64,000 bases of DNA, taken from assembly GCF_002128425.1 (NCBI RefSeq), contig NZ_NESS01000005.1, positions 342,868 to 406,867 of the forward strand. Direction: 5' to 3'. Below, in pieces: positions 19,242 to 28,261 of this stretch. Below the pieces are notes generated by a model, which did not search any database, had not been told where the DNA came from, and saw only the letters and a program-made list of their open reading frames with translations. The DNA is from Gottfriedia acidiceleris. GTDB taxonomy: Bacteria; Bacillota; Bacilli; Bacillales; Bacillaceae_G. How positions within the stretch are numbered: the stretch's first letter is position 1; every line of letters begins with the position of its first letter. A program made the position numbers and the translations under genes.

Positions 19242-19262
19242 ACTCATTATTAAATAATGAGC
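19242..19262. terminator. Hairpin between the Cys-cluster gene and ricF
   Basis: CTCATTATT/AATAATGAG stem with an A tract before it (T tract on the minus strand). It serves ricF and possibly both convergent genes. Confidence 0.7.
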
Positions 19263-19278
19263 CTTTCAATATACTCTA

Positions 19279-19734
19279 TTACCTCGTTTTACATCCACAC
19301 TTTCCACCTGTGCCACATCCACCAGTACTACATCCTCCACCTGTATTCACGAAGAATGGATTACCCGCTGGAACTTTTACTGAAGGCGAAACAGCCTGAG
19401 CAATTAAATAGCTAGTCTCATCTAAAAGTAATTGGACTGCATCTTCCGCTTGCTTAAAAGCAGCGATTGTATCGTTTAATTGAAGTTCTCTTTTAACTTC
19501 ACTCATTTTTTTTCGAATTTCTTTATAATCAGGATGATATTTTCCAAATCGCTGAACATCCTCATATAAATCCTTCGTTTTCATAAAACGGCTAATAATT
19601 TCTTGAGCAGTTTTATCATTATTTAATGCAATATATGAAGTTCGATACTGATCTGCAACATCCGAGTTTACGATCATTGAAGCAAGTTCTTCTGAGACTG
19701 TTATAAGTTGCAAGGTTTCCATTGTTGCATACAT
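19279..19734 (-). CDS. ricF: RicF (YlbF), regulator of RNA processing and development
   Basis: Member of the YlbF/YmcA family. In B. subtilis RicA, RicF and RicT form the Y-complex, which carries iron-sulfur clusters and controls RNase Y-dependent mRNA maturation, competence, biofilm formation and sporulation. The 151 residues begin MYATMETLQ. The helical domain ends near residue 115, followed by GNPFFVNTGG and a Gly/Cys tail with five cysteines, the presumed cluster ligands. ATG at 19734 after GGAGG. Confidence 0.92.
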   Translation of the reverse strand: MYATMETLQLITVSEELASMIVNSDVADQYRTSYIALNNDKTAQEIISRFMKTKDLYEDVQRFGKYHPDYKEIRKKMSEVKRELQLNDTIAAFKQAEDAVQLLLDETSYLIAQAVSPSVKVPAGNPFFVNTGGGCSTGGCGTGGKCGCKTR

Positions 19735-19795
19735 TTCCTTACACCTCCAAGAATAAACTATATCACATTTAATTCCTTAAATAAAAGAACTTGTC

Positions 19796-20368
19796 CTAAG
19801 CCTTTATATGATCAGATATATTAAATTCATTTATCTTCCATTTACCATCTTTAAATTCAATAAAATTTGCACAAGCATTTTTTAAAGTTGTCCTAAAGTT
19901 AACTTTCTCAGGATCAATCGCATGTAAAATTGCCTTAATTGTATGAGAGTGTGCAACAATTACAACTCGTTTACCTTCATAATTTTGAGCAATGTTTTTT
20001 AATGCACTAAACGCTCGATCAATTAATTCTTCATTTGTTTCCATTCCTACTACATTATTATTATAAATGTTTTCATGAAAATCGGAAACAGGTTTTCCAC
20101 TAGCCTCACCAAATTCTCTTTCTAAAAATCGTTCATCCTCTATAATTTCATCAATTTTAGAAAACTCTGCAATTGCCTGTGCAGTTTGTTTTGCCCTAAT
20201 TAATGGACTTGTAATAACCCGATCCCATTTTTGAGCACTTAAAAACAAAGCACTATCATTCGCCTGTTGTTTACCTATCGTATTTAAAGGAATATCTTCT
20301 CTTCCTTGAATTATATTGTTAAAATTCCAATCAGTTTGTCCATGTCTTACTAAACAAATTTCTGTCAT
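19796..20368 (-). CDS. Histidine phosphatase (phosphoglycerate mutase-like) family protein
   Basis: A 190-residue histidine phosphatase. The phosphohistidine motif LVRHGQTDWN is at the N-terminus and the second histidine is in VVIVAHSHTIKAIL. Members include cofactor-dependent mutases and broad-specificity phosphatases; this length suits a phosphatase such as PhoE or CobC-like enzymes. It lies between ricF and ylbE. The substrate cannot be told from the sequence. Confidence 0.85.
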   Translation of the reverse strand: MTEICLVRHGQTDWNFNNIIQGREDIPLNTIGKQQANDSALFLSAQKWDRVITSPLIRAKQTAQAIAEFSKIDEIIEDERFLEREFGEASGKPVSDFHENIYNNNVVGMETNEELIDRAFSALKNIAQNYEGKRVVIVAHSHTIKAILHAIDPEKVNFRTTLKNACANFIEFKDGKWKINEFNISDHIKA

Positions 20369-20441
20369 AACTATTACTCCTTTTTAAAACTTGTTTCTTC
20401 ATTGTAGCAAAAAGCTATGACAGATTGAACTATTATACTTT

Positions 20442-20738
20442 TTAATCTTCTTTTGATTCAGCATCTAATGATTCACTACTAGTACTTTGTTGATCCTTTA
20501 ATACATGGAACATATCAATCATAAACGATGCCATTTGAACTTGATTTGACAATTTATCAACTCGTTGTGGAATAGTTTTACCAAAAAACTCAAGGGAAGC
20601 CAGTCTAAACTCATCAGTAAGCTCAGGATTTCTAGAAAGTTTACGATACCATTTTGGTTGTTGTCGTAAAAATTTTAAGTAATCTTCTTCGCTCTGAAGA
20701 AATTCCAAAACATCTTTTCTCACTTTAGATCTCCTCAA
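20442..20738 (-). CDS. ylbE: YlbE-like protein
   Basis: A 98-residue protein with the YlbE signature FLRQQPKWYRKLSRNP (about 23-38). The start overlaps the ylbD stop by four bases (ATGA), so the two are translationally coupled. Function unknown; conserved in Bacillus at this position. Confidence 0.87.
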   Translation of the reverse strand: MRRSKVRKDVLEFLQSEEDYLKFLRQQPKWYRKLSRNPELTDEFRLASLEFFGKTIPQRVDKLSNQVQMASFMIDMFHVLKDQQSTSSESLDAESKED

Positions 20739-21148
20739 TCCTGTCTAAAATTAAATTGCTGTGACACTGGCTTTTCTTCTCTTTGATTAGTTGAAGTAGC
20801 TGGAGATTTAAATTGTGATATAAGCTGTTGAATATTAGTTAAAGTAGAATTTACATTTGTTAAATGGTCTTGAATTTGATCTGGATCTAAATTTTTCACA
20901 AAAGAAATTACCTTTCCAACATAACCTTCTTCCGATTGTTCCTTTTTAGCAGTTTTCTTTTGAGACTTTGTATTATTGTCATTTCTGTATTCATCCCACA
21001 TTTCATGGTCTTGACCTTTGTAATACCAATCTTCAAAATATTGTTGCCATGTTTTTTTACCCGTTTTTACTTCCTCACGAAGTTTTGGGTGTTCCATAAC
21101 GAATTGCCTAAATTGTTCGATAGATGGACGATTATTTTCATTTCCCAT
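20735..21148 (-). CDS. ylbD: YlbD, putative spore coat protein
   Basis: 137 residues. The N-terminus (SIEQFRQFVMEHPKLREEVKTGKKTWQ, residues about 9-35) and the following YFEDWY motif are typical of YlbD. The C-terminal half is low-complexity and Gln/Ser-rich. In B. subtilis it is described as a coat-associated protein. Coupled to ylbE. Confidence 0.85.
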   Translation of the reverse strand: MGNENNRPSIEQFRQFVMEHPKLREEVKTGKKTWQQYFEDWYYKGQDHEMWDEYRNDNNTKSQKKTAKKEQSEEGYVGKVISFVKNLDPDQIQDHLTNVNSTLTNIQQLISQFKSPATSTNQREEKPVSQQFNFRQD

Positions 21149-21224
21149 TCATATCACTCCAATTAAAAGCATTTATTACAAAATTATGTCTTTTGAATAA
21201 TTTTGTGCTTGTTTGGAAATAAAA

Positions 21225-21258
21225 AAATCAAGCACTAGCTTTCGCTTTTGCTTGATTT
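21225..21258 (-). terminator. Terminator after ylbC
   Basis: AAATCAAGC/GCTTGATTT stem followed on the minus strand by a T tract. Confidence 0.85.
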
Positions 21259-21263
21259 CGTCA

Positions 21264-22307
21264 TTATTTTATAAAATTTTGAGTGTAATATTTATTAAAA
21301 GCTCCAACACCAAGTGTGGTATATTCTTTTTTATACATATTTACTCGATGACCTTTACTATTAATCCATCCATATACAGATGCTATCCCATCAACATAAT
21401 TAGCCGATATATTTTCACCAGCAATTCTGTATGGAACATTTGCATCATTTAAACGATCAGCTAAACTACCATATAAATTAGAATAGTGATCAAAATATTT
21501 ATTTTGAACCATATCTTTACTATGTCCTAGGGCTACTTTGGCAGCACCAGTATTCCAATTTAAAGGACTTAAATTCATTCTTTTTCGATAAACATTCGTT
21601 AAATTAAATATCTGTCTCTCTTCTTCACGATCAACGATTGCTTCTTGAAATGAATTTAATTTTTTTGCATTTATTAAATTACCACTATAAATTAATTCGT
21701 ACGGTTTTTGCTTAACTAAAGTTTCTGGTGATAAATAACGAACACCTAATAAACTTCCGGTAAAACGGTCAAAATAAAGTTGAGCAAAACAATTATTTAA
21801 TGAAACAAGTGGACGTTCATGTAAATCATTTGTCGATAATTTAAAAGTATATTGATTACTTAAAATCGAAAATGAGACTTTATCATGTAAAGCTATATTA
21901 TCCATTGTTTCTTCATAGTGACTACCCATTACAAATGGATTAATATCAACTTTATTACCAGCAACAAAAATTGTTACAACTTTGCCATTTAGTACACCAA
22001 ATTGAGTATACTTTGTAACATCCTTATCATAAACAAGCCAATCATAGTCATATTGAGAAGGAACCTTTCTTGACGGTTTACCAAAGGTTTTTAATATTTC
22101 TTGTTCACTTTTACCAATATACTGAGAAACTGAGTATGTAACATTTTTAGTACTTGCATTTTCAATCATTGGCATATTCACTTCTTCTACTTTTTGATAT
22201 TGTTTAAATGATGTCATATTGGTGATCCAATCTTTAATAAGTGGACTGAACATAAAAACTGTTATAAAACTTATTGTAAAAAAGAAAAGTTTTATAAGCT
22301 TTTCCAT
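21264..22307 (-). CDS. ylbC: CAP-domain (SCP/PR1) exported protein YlbC
   Basis: 347 residues. There is a signal or anchor helix (about 5-24), a CAP-associated N-terminal domain (about 60-200, with IGKSEQEILKTFGKPSRK), and a C-terminal CAP domain. The CAP domain has LTNVYRKRMNLSPLNWN, GHSKDMVQNKYFDH and GENISANY. CAP proteins are secreted and mostly of unknown biochemistry. Length and order match B. subtilis YlbC. Confidence 0.9.
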   Translation of the reverse strand: MEKLIKLFFFTISFITVFMFSPLIKDWITNMTSFKQYQKVEEVNMPMIENASTKNVTYSVSQYIGKSEQEILKTFGKPSRKVPSQYDYDWLVYDKDVTKYTQFGVLNGKVVTIFVAGNKVDINPFVMGSHYEETMDNIALHDKVSFSILSNQYTFKLSTNDLHERPLVSLNNCFAQLYFDRFTGSLLGVRYLSPETLVKQKPYELIYSGNLINAKKLNSFQEAIVDREEERQIFNLTNVYRKRMNLSPLNWNTGAAKVALGHSKDMVQNKYFDHYSNLYGSLADRLNDANVPYRIAGENISANYVDGIASVYGWINSKGHRVNMYKKEYTTLGVGAFNKYYTQNFIK

Positions 22308-22483
22308 TTAGATCTTCCCTTCCCAATTGTTAACTCTTTGTCTATATATCCATTGTAGCCAAATTATTCAAAAAAATATATAAATTAGTTAAAATACATT
22401 TATCAGCTTTTCATTGCTAATTATTGTCATAGATAATATTATATTAGTAGGGATTTTTTCTAAGTAATTTAGGGGGTAATAAC

Positions 22484-22855
22484 ATGAAATTTGAGAATAC
22501 AAATTTAGAAAATCATGTATTAAATGTAAATTTATTAACTGAAATCATGGAAGAATTAGGCTTTGTCCTTGCTGGTCAATGGGATTACGAAAGAGTAACT
22601 TACGATTATAAATTTGAACAACGTAATGAAATCTACTACTTACGTGTTCAAGGTTTCGCAGTAGAAGGACATGTAGAGTCAAGTAAAGGTAAAATCCAAT
22701 TACTTACTCCACTTTTAGGTAAATACTATTATCCTCACGGTGTAGAATACGGAGAAGGCGAAAACTTCCCTGAAAGTATCGTTGAGAAAAGTAAAGACTT
22801 ACTTAAAAAAGCTGAAGAGCAAATTTCTTTAGTAAGCAAGTTCATTATTCTATAA
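22484..22855 (+). CDS. ylbA: YugN-like family protein (YlbA)
   Basis: 123-residue soluble protein of the YugN-like family. It has the pattern LGFVLAGQWDYERVTYDYKFE, then YYLRVQGFAVEG and a conserved LLGKYYYPHGVEYGE. ATG at 22484 follows AGGGGGTAA. Orientation opposite to ylbC matches B. subtilis. Function unknown. Confidence 0.85.
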   Translation: MKFENTNLENHVLNVNLLTEIMEELGFVLAGQWDYERVTYDYKFEQRNEIYYLRVQGFAVEGHVESSKGKIQLLTPLLGKYYYPHGVEYGEGENFPESIVEKSKDLLKKAEEQISLVSKFIIL

Positions 22856-22861
22856 TTATTA

Positions 22862-22907
22862 AAAAGAGTGAGTAAAAAGAAGTACAACTTCTTTTACTCA
22901 CTCTTTT
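22862..22907. terminator. Bidirectional terminator, ylbA and ctaM
   Basis: Long stem AAAAGAGTGAGTAAAA.../...TTTTACTCACTCTTTT with A/T runs on both sides. Confidence 0.9.
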
Positions 22908-22924
22908 ATATTTACTTTTTTTAC

Positions 22925-23389
22925 TTAAAATCCTAAAACCGCTTTTATAACTGAAGTAGTGTCTCCACCTTTGTAGAAAACGTACAATAAACAATAAACT
23001 ACTACACCTGTAATTGCGGTAAAAAACCAAATAATACTAGTAATTGGTCCAATTTTTTTGTGTAGTTTTAATTTGTTTTTAAAACCTGAAATAATTGAAA
23101 CTAGACCAAATACTCCGCCAGTTGTAGCTAAGAATATATGGAAAAACAAAAAGATATGATAATACAACTTTAAACTTTTTGGTCCCCCAAATGAAGTATT
23201 TCCAATAAATATTGTTCTAGTTGCGTACACAATGAAAAATGAGAGCGCAAATACTCCAGCAAAGAACATAACTTTCTTATGTCCTTCTACATTTCTTTTT
23301 GCAATAAGAGACCAGCCAATTGCAACTAATATGGCGCTAATTACAATAAAGCTTGTACTTATTGTTGGTAAAATTGGTAACGAATTCAA
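22925..23389 (-). CDS. DUF420 membrane protein, CtaM-like
   Basis: 154 residues with about five membrane helices; conserved histidines occur in YYHIFLFFHIFLA and near the C-terminus. DUF420 proteins include CtaM (YozB), known to be needed for activity of heme-copper oxidases in Staphylococcus. It follows ctaG by 11 bp. A TTG at 23389 with AGGGGTGG upstream is preferred over GTG at 23398, which lacks a ribosome binding site. Confidence 0.85.
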   Translation of the reverse strand: MNSLPILPTISTSFIVISAILVAIGWSLIAKRNVEGHKKVMFFAGVFALSFFIVYATRTIFIGNTSFGGPKSLKLYYHIFLFFHIFLATTGGVFGLVSIISGFKNKLKLHKKIGPITSIIWFFTAITGVVVYCLLYVFYKGGDTTSVIKAVLGF

Positions 23390-23400
23390 AATTTCCACCC

Positions 23401-24300
23401 CTACGATTTTTTAAGCAATAACGGATTACTACTGATTGGATCAATTTTATTTCCATTTTGTTCTCTTTTAGCCCATTTGAAGAAATTGTATCCAATAACA
23501 GATCCATAAACTATTTCCTGGATAATTTTCATGATAACTCCGCCAACCTGCTGATCTTCCCTTGCTGACATAAAGTTAAATACTTCTGGGCCTGAAATAT
23601 TTAGTGATTTTAATAAATCTGGTGATACACATAACTCCATCGCTTTACTCCATAATACTGGATCATTATAAGTCGCGTAAAATGGATGTCCTGCAAAAAT
23701 AATAAGTGCACATGCTGGTGTTAATAAAATACCATTTCCAAACATATAACCAATCTTTTGGATATCAGATAGGGTCTGTCTCTCAGGTAAGTTATTAATA
23801 ACAGGAAACCACATAAATACTGCCATGAAAAATAATATATTTGTAAATAAGAAATGATAGACATTATTCGTTTTTACAGTATCAAATACTAACGGGTAAT
23901 GGTAAATCGAAAATACTACATTAAAAATAAGTAAAGCAATTAATGGTTTTGTAGCAAAATTAAAAAACGAATTAACGAATTTTGGTTTAAGTATGTTTCT
24001 CCATAACCAATTTGGAATACCATTAATAAGAAAGATCGGTGCAACTAAATATAACACAGCCATTTCAGTCATATGTGCACTAAAGATAATATGACCAATT
24101 AAATCAATTGGACTGCCTTGTGCAATATAAACTAACAAAATTCCAATTACGAAATACACCTTTTGTTTAGTCTCAGTAAAATGGTTTTTATCTTTAAATT
24201 TATTAATTATGTAAAAATAACCTAAAATGACTAAAACCAAAAACACAAATAAATATGGACTCCAAAGTGCTTTAAACCCGAACATCCCTAAGCTAATCAT
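23401..24300 (-). CDS. ctaG: Cytochrome c oxidase assembly factor CtaG
   Basis: Polytopic protein (299 residues, about seven helices) of the caa3_CtaG family, needed for CuB or oxidase assembly in Bacillus. It shows the conserved patterns HMTEMAVLYLVAPIFL, IYHYPLVFD and WFPVINNLPERQ. ATG at 24300 has AAAGGG at the right distance; an upstream start at 24330 does not. In B. subtilis it follows ctaF directly; here the two are separated by a 7-kb island. Confidence 0.92.
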   Translation of the reverse strand: MISLGMFGFKALWSPYLFVFLVLVILGYFYIINKFKDKNHFTETKQKVYFVIGILLVYIAQGSPIDLIGHIIFSAHMTEMAVLYLVAPIFLINGIPNWLWRNILKPKFVNSFFNFATKPLIALLIFNVVFSIYHYPLVFDTVKTNNVYHFLFTNILFFMAVFMWFPVINNLPERQTLSDIQKIGYMFGNGILLTPACALIIFAGHPFYATYNDPVLWSKAMELCVSPDLLKSLNISGPEVFNFMSAREDQQVGGVIMKIIQEIVYGSVIGYNFFKWAKREQNGNKIDPISSNPLLLKKS

Positions 24301-24811
24301 GAATGCACACCCTTTAATTATTCTATTCACACTTATTATTTTTACCTAATGTTTAAATTAATATTGGACTATGTAAATATATTGTAGATTTTTACAACAA
24401 TAAACAAAAACTTCACAAAGACAAAAAAATATAAACATTACTTCTATCATATAATATTTAATGATAATATCCAAACTATTATACTACTAAATTATATAAC
24501 AGTGATAACGGTTTATTCAAATTAAAATACGATATGAAAATGTTATTCATTTTTAAATGATAAGTATTTATAGGGAATCCATATCTACGAAAAGCCAAAC
24601 GGTGATTTCCACTGAAGGGTGCTAGCTTTCTATAGGAGATGATTCTTGTGCCCCCACGTTGCGTTTGCTTTTGTGTGGGCCTCACTTCATCTCCTATAGA
24701 AGTATTTCCAATCTCTTTCTCTATTGATATTAATCATTTAACAGAAGGTACAAAAGATATTGTTGTCGGTACTTCAAAAGTGATGATGAATTTGATCCAA
24801 CTATTCAATCC
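24301..24811. other. Gene-free left border of the accessory island
   Basis: AT-rich DNA up to about 24560, then a more GC-rich segment with a long inverted repeat (24631-24705). After it comes a plus-strand frame ending at 24818, whose last residues read EGTKDIVVGTSKVMMNLIQL then FNPY. That tail looks protein-like but has no credible start and may be a truncated gene end. No RNA gene was seen. Confidence 0.5.
24631..24705. repeat. 15-bp inverted repeat forming a 75-nt hairpin
   Basis: TTCTATAGGAGATGA-type arms (TTTCTATAGGAGATGA at the left, TCATCTCCTATAGAAG at the right) enclose a second stem, GTGCCCCCAC/GTGTGGGC. It could be a small inverted-repeat element (MITE-like), the 3' end of a lost transposon, or a terminator. 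It lies at the point where conserved cta gene order is broken. Confidence 0.55.
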
Positions 24812-25879
24812 TTATTGACGTTTTGACACTAACAAAGCCAATGCAGCAGCCAAAAACCCAGCTGTCAGTTTGCCGACAATCAGCGGAATGACAAAATTCT
24901 TCTCCACACCCGCTACAAACCCTAAGTGACTTCCAAAAACAAATGCGCCGCTTACGGCAAATGCCGTATTTATGACTTTCCCACGGTCGTCCATCTCGTG
25001 CAGTGTTGCAAACATAGGTATGTGGTGAGCGAAGCAGGCAATGAATCCCCCTAATGCTTGTTGATTCATACCTAGCTTAGTTCCGAGTATTGCAAAAGGC
25101 TTTTTTAAAACTTTTACTAACACAAATACAAATGGAAACGCACCGGCAAGTATGATTGTTATTTTTCCAACTGTTACAAATCCTTCTGAAAGCGGCATCA
25201 TACCTGGAATAATAACGATACCTGTTAAAGTTTCAATGATAATCGAGATAAGACCAATGATAATTACTATTTCAATTCCTTTACCAAACCATTTAAAACC
25301 ACGGATCATCACGGATTGAGCGAATAACATTCCTATGCCAATCAAGACAGATATGAGGATTGAAGGAATCAGATTTTTCACCATCCAAATTAAGCCAAAT
25401 CCTGCTACGAATCCTCCCGCTAAACATCCAAATGGAATCGTCATGAGCCCAACTAAAATTCCTTTCGCAAAAAAGGGATGATCATTTTTATGAACGATAC
25501 TTAATGCAACCGGAATAGTAAAAACAATAGTTGGTCCCATCATCGTTCCTAAAAACACCCAAGAAAATAAAGCAGCATCACTCGATTGAGCCATTTCATT
25601 TGCCAATGAGTATCCACCCATATCAAGAGCTAAAAACGTAGATGAAAACATCGACGGATCCGCTCCAAGAAATTGGTAGATAGGGGATACAATCGGTATT
25701 AACCATTTTGCTAACACAGGCGATAGTGAGATCATTCCAACCATTGAAAGGGCTAGTGCTCCCATAGAATTGAAGGCTTCCTTAAATTTTTGTCCGACTC
25801 CATACCGATTACCCAACAGATAATCTATAGCTGCTAGGACCATAAATCCCGTCATAATATATAAGATGATTTCATTCAT
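24812..25879 (-). CDS. EutH family transporter (ethanolamine-permease type)
   Basis: A 355-residue membrane protein with about ten helices and clear EutH signatures: YIMTGFMVLAAIDYLLGN, LALDMGGYSLANEMA, LGTMMGPTIVF and AFAVSGAFVFGSHLGF. EutH carries ethanolamine in other bacteria, but no eutABC or carboxysome-like genes are near, so the substrate here is open. ATG at 25879 follows GGGGG; upstream in-frame codons lack a ribosome binding site. It is last in a predicted sigma-54 operon with M24 peptidase genes. Base composition is visibly richer in GC than the flanking cta genes. Confidence 0.88.
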   Translation of the reverse strand: MNEIILYIMTGFMVLAAIDYLLGNRYGVGQKFKEAFNSMGALALSMVGMISLSPVLAKWLIPIVSPIYQFLGADPSMFSSTFLALDMGGYSLANEMAQSSDAALFSWVFLGTMMGPTIVFTIPVALSIVHKNDHPFFAKGILVGLMTIPFGCLAGGFVAGFGLIWMVKNLIPSILISVLIGIGMLFAQSVMIRGFKWFGKGIEIVIIIGLISIIIETLTGIVIIPGMMPLSEGFVTVGKITIILAGAFPFVFVLVKVLKKPFAILGTKLGMNQQALGGFIACFAHHIPMFATLHEMDDRGKVINTAFAVSGAFVFGSHLGFVAGVEKNFVIPLIVGKLTAGFLAAALALLVSKRQ

Positions 25880-25949
25880 ATCGAATACGCCCCCATTAAA
25901 AAGAACGGTCATCTTTATAAAATTCATTAGATGACCTGTTCAATACTTT

Positions 25950-27012
25950 TTATAAGATAATTAAGTGCCTAGGAGAATGGGTAATGATTTCATAACCATT
26001 CTCAGTTACTACAAGATCATCTTCAATCCGGCAGCCACCCCATCCTGGGATATAGATTCCTGGCTCGACGGTAACAACCATACCAGTTTGAAGATTTTCT
26101 ACACTTTTGTCAGAAAGCCGGATCGGTTCGTGAACTTCCATACCTAACCCATGACCCGTTGAATGTCCGAAACTTTTTTTAGAATCCTTTTACTGTAATA
26201 TATTCTCTCGTTAAATCGTCGATCGTTTTCGCTTTTGCACCTGCTCGAATTCCTTCTGTTCCTCGTTTTAGAGCTTCTAATACGATGTGATAAATGTTGT
26301 GGAACTCATCCGAGCAGTTTCCAACGACAATAGTTCTCGTAATATCAGAGCAATAACCATTGTACAATGCACCAAAGTCAAGGGTTACCATGTCACCATG
26401 CTCGATCACTTTTTCGGAAGCCAATCCATGTGGTAGGGCAGCCCTCTTACCAGATGCAATAATAGTATTAAAGGATGATGAAGTTGCCCCTTGCTTACGC
26501 ATAAAAAATTCCAGCTCATCACGGATTGCTAATTCCGTAACCCCTGGTTTTATGACATTCAAAATTTAATCAAACGCCTGATCAGAGATTTTAGCAGCCG
26601 TTCTCATTAATTCTATTTCTAGCGACTCTTTGATTTCTCTAACCTTTTCAACGATATTTTCCAATTGGAGCCATTGTACATCTCCATACTCTTGTAACGT
26701 AGAGAACGTCTTCAATGTCATGGCATTTGCTTCAACAGCGACCTTTTTAAGACCTTGACGTTCGATTTCATTGGCAACTTCTTTTTCAAGATTACCTTCA
26801 TGGACGATAATCTTAGCGTTTTTCACTTCATTTTGGGCCTGTTCAGCATAGCGGAAGTCAGTGATAAAGGTAGCAGCTATTTTTGAAATTAGCACCATAC
26901 CTGCTGAACCTGTAAAACCTGTTGTATATCAACGATTTTCACTCTTTGTAATTAATATTGCATCGACATTGTTCTCTAAAAGCTGTTTCTGTATTTTTTC
27001 GATTCTGTTCAT
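25950..27012 (-). pseudogene. Decayed M24 metallopeptidase (Xaa-Pro peptidase type)
   Basis: A full-length M24 homologue of about 355 codons, broken three times. There is a TGA after KSENR (about 26932), a TAA after SDQAFD (26564-26566), and a frameshift near 26180 after EYITVKG. Joined, the pieces carry the creatinase-type N-domain and the metal-binding residues (TLDFGALYNGYCSDITRT, FGHSTGHGLG, VEPGIYIPG, RIEDD). Its ATG lies 2 bp after the stop of the intact paralogue at 27015. Decay seems recent because almost every residue is still legible. Confidence 0.88.
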
Positions 27013-27014
27013 TA

Positions 27015-28115
27015 TCATTTAGCTCCTACAACCATTAATTTTTTTGGAAACTTCGTTAATACTTCATTCCCATTCTCTGTAATGACAACATCATCTTCAA
27101 TACGAACACCACCAAGGCCATTAAGATAAATGCCAGGTTCAATGGTGATGACCATTCCTGACTTCAATAATCCCTCATTAGCATCGTGCATAGAAGGTGC
27201 CTCATGAATATCAATACCAAGGCCATGACCAATTCGATGTGGAAAAAAATCACCGTAGCCAGCCGCTTGAATGACGCGTCTTCCAGAGAGATCAACTTCA
27301 CCAATTCTTGTTCCAGGTTGAGAAGCATCCACCCCAGCAAGATTGGCTTGTAAAACTGTATTGTAGATATTTACGAGTTCACTATTGGGATCACCATAAA
27401 TGACTGTTCTTGTAATATCAGAGCAATATCCCTTATATTTCACACCTATATCAAATAGGGCAGTATCTCCTTTTTTTAACTTATTGTCTCCTGATGCTCC
27501 ATGTGGGTTACTTGCATTTTGTCCAAACAGTACAATGGGAGGGAATGACATTTCTTTAATCCCTTTTTTCTTTAATTCAAATTCAATTTTCCCTAATACT
27601 TCAAGTTCTGTAATGCCTTCTTTTAAAGCTTCAATACCCACTTGTACTCCGTAATCAGCAAAAGCGGCGGCTTCACGTAAAACTTCAATTTCAACAGCAT
27701 CTTTAACTAGTCGCATTTCTGTAAGTATAGAATCTAGTGATGCAAACTCTACTTCACCAAAAATCTGTTGCAGACTTTCAATGTAAAGATAGGAAATATC
27801 ATGCTTCTCAACAGCAAATAGTTTCATTTTGTTTCTGCTTTCAATCACGTGACGAACAAGTGCCCACGGGTGATCGGAATCTGTGTAACTTAGAATTGGA
27901 TGGATCCAGCCTGCTTCCTTTATCATTTGAACTTCCATTGCCGGTGTAATAAAAATGGGTTCGTCATTTGGGAAGACTAAAATACCTACAAATCGTTCGT
28001 GCGGATCGTAATCAAAATTCGATAAATAGTAAATATTTTCACGCGATGTGATCAAACCACCTGGAATACTTTGTTTTTGTAAAAATGTTTGTAATTCTTG
28101 CAATCGATTCTTCAT
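27015..28115 (-). CDS. M24 family metallopeptidase, Xaa-Pro dipeptidase-like
   Basis: 366 residues. The creatinase-like N-domain (1-125) is followed by a pita-bread catalytic domain with the five metal ligands in place: LFDIGVKYKGYCSDITRT (two Asp), HRIGHGLG (His), TIEPGIY (Glu) and GVRIEDDV (Glu). The family cleaves Xaa-Pro dipeptides but also includes creatinase and ectoine hydrolase, so the substrate is uncertain. ATG at 28115 follows AAAGGAG. First gene after the sigma-54 promoter at 28163-28180. Confidence 0.88.
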   Translation of the reverse strand: MKNRLQELQTFLQKQSIPGGLITSRENIYYLSNFDYDPHERFVGILVFPNDEPIFITPAMEVQMIKEAGWIHPILSYTDSDHPWALVRHVIESRNKMKLFAVEKHDISYLYIESLQQIFGEVEFASLDSILTEMRLVKDAVEIEVLREAAAFADYGVQVGIEALKEGITELEVLGKIEFELKKKGIKEMSFPPIVLFGQNASNPHGASGDNKLKKGDTALFDIGVKYKGYCSDITRTVIYGDPNSELVNIYNTVLQANLAGVDASQPGTRIGEVDLSGRRVIQAAGYGDFFPHRIGHGLGIDIHEAPSMHDANEGLLKSGMVITIEPGIYLNGLGGVRIEDDVVITENGNEVLTKFPKKLMVVGAK

Positions 28116-28162
28116 GATCATTTCTCCTTTAATGTATGGATTAAAAATAGACACGAAATATT

Positions 28163-28180
28163 AAAGCAAGTTCTGTGCCA
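28163..28180 (-). promoter_or_regulatory. Sigma-54 promoter (-24/-12)
   Basis: Minus strand reads TGGCACAGAACTTGCTTT. GG and GC are exactly ten bases apart, matching the TGGCAC-N5-TTGC consensus. It lies 48 bp upstream of the M24 ATG, so the transcript would start near 28154. The adjacent gene encodes a sigma-54 activator, which strengthens the call. Confidence 0.88.
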
Positions 28181-28230
28181 TTTTTATAATCTTTTATTTA
28201 GAGGATTTTTCAGGAAATGGTGTATATGTT

Positions 28231-28261
28231 TTTAGACACTGTATAACGCTTAGTGTCTAAA
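28231..28261. promoter_or_regulatory. Upstream activator site: 10-bp inverted repeat
   Basis: TTTAGACACT (28231-28240) and AGTGTCTAAA (28252-28261) are perfect inverted arms with an 11-bp spacer, so half-site centres are 21 bp apart (two helical turns). A further partial half-site (TTTAGAC) is at 28264-28270. It lies about 50-80 bp upstream of the sigma-54 promoter, a usual enhancer position. Binding by the adjacent activator is inferred. The rest of the 28116-28484 gap shows no gene. Confidence 0.75.

Noticed and set aside
24479..24685. 68-codon minus-strand frame across the border hairpin
   Set aside because: No start signal or family match; the frame is produced by the inverted repeat. 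A transposase tail was considered but not supported.
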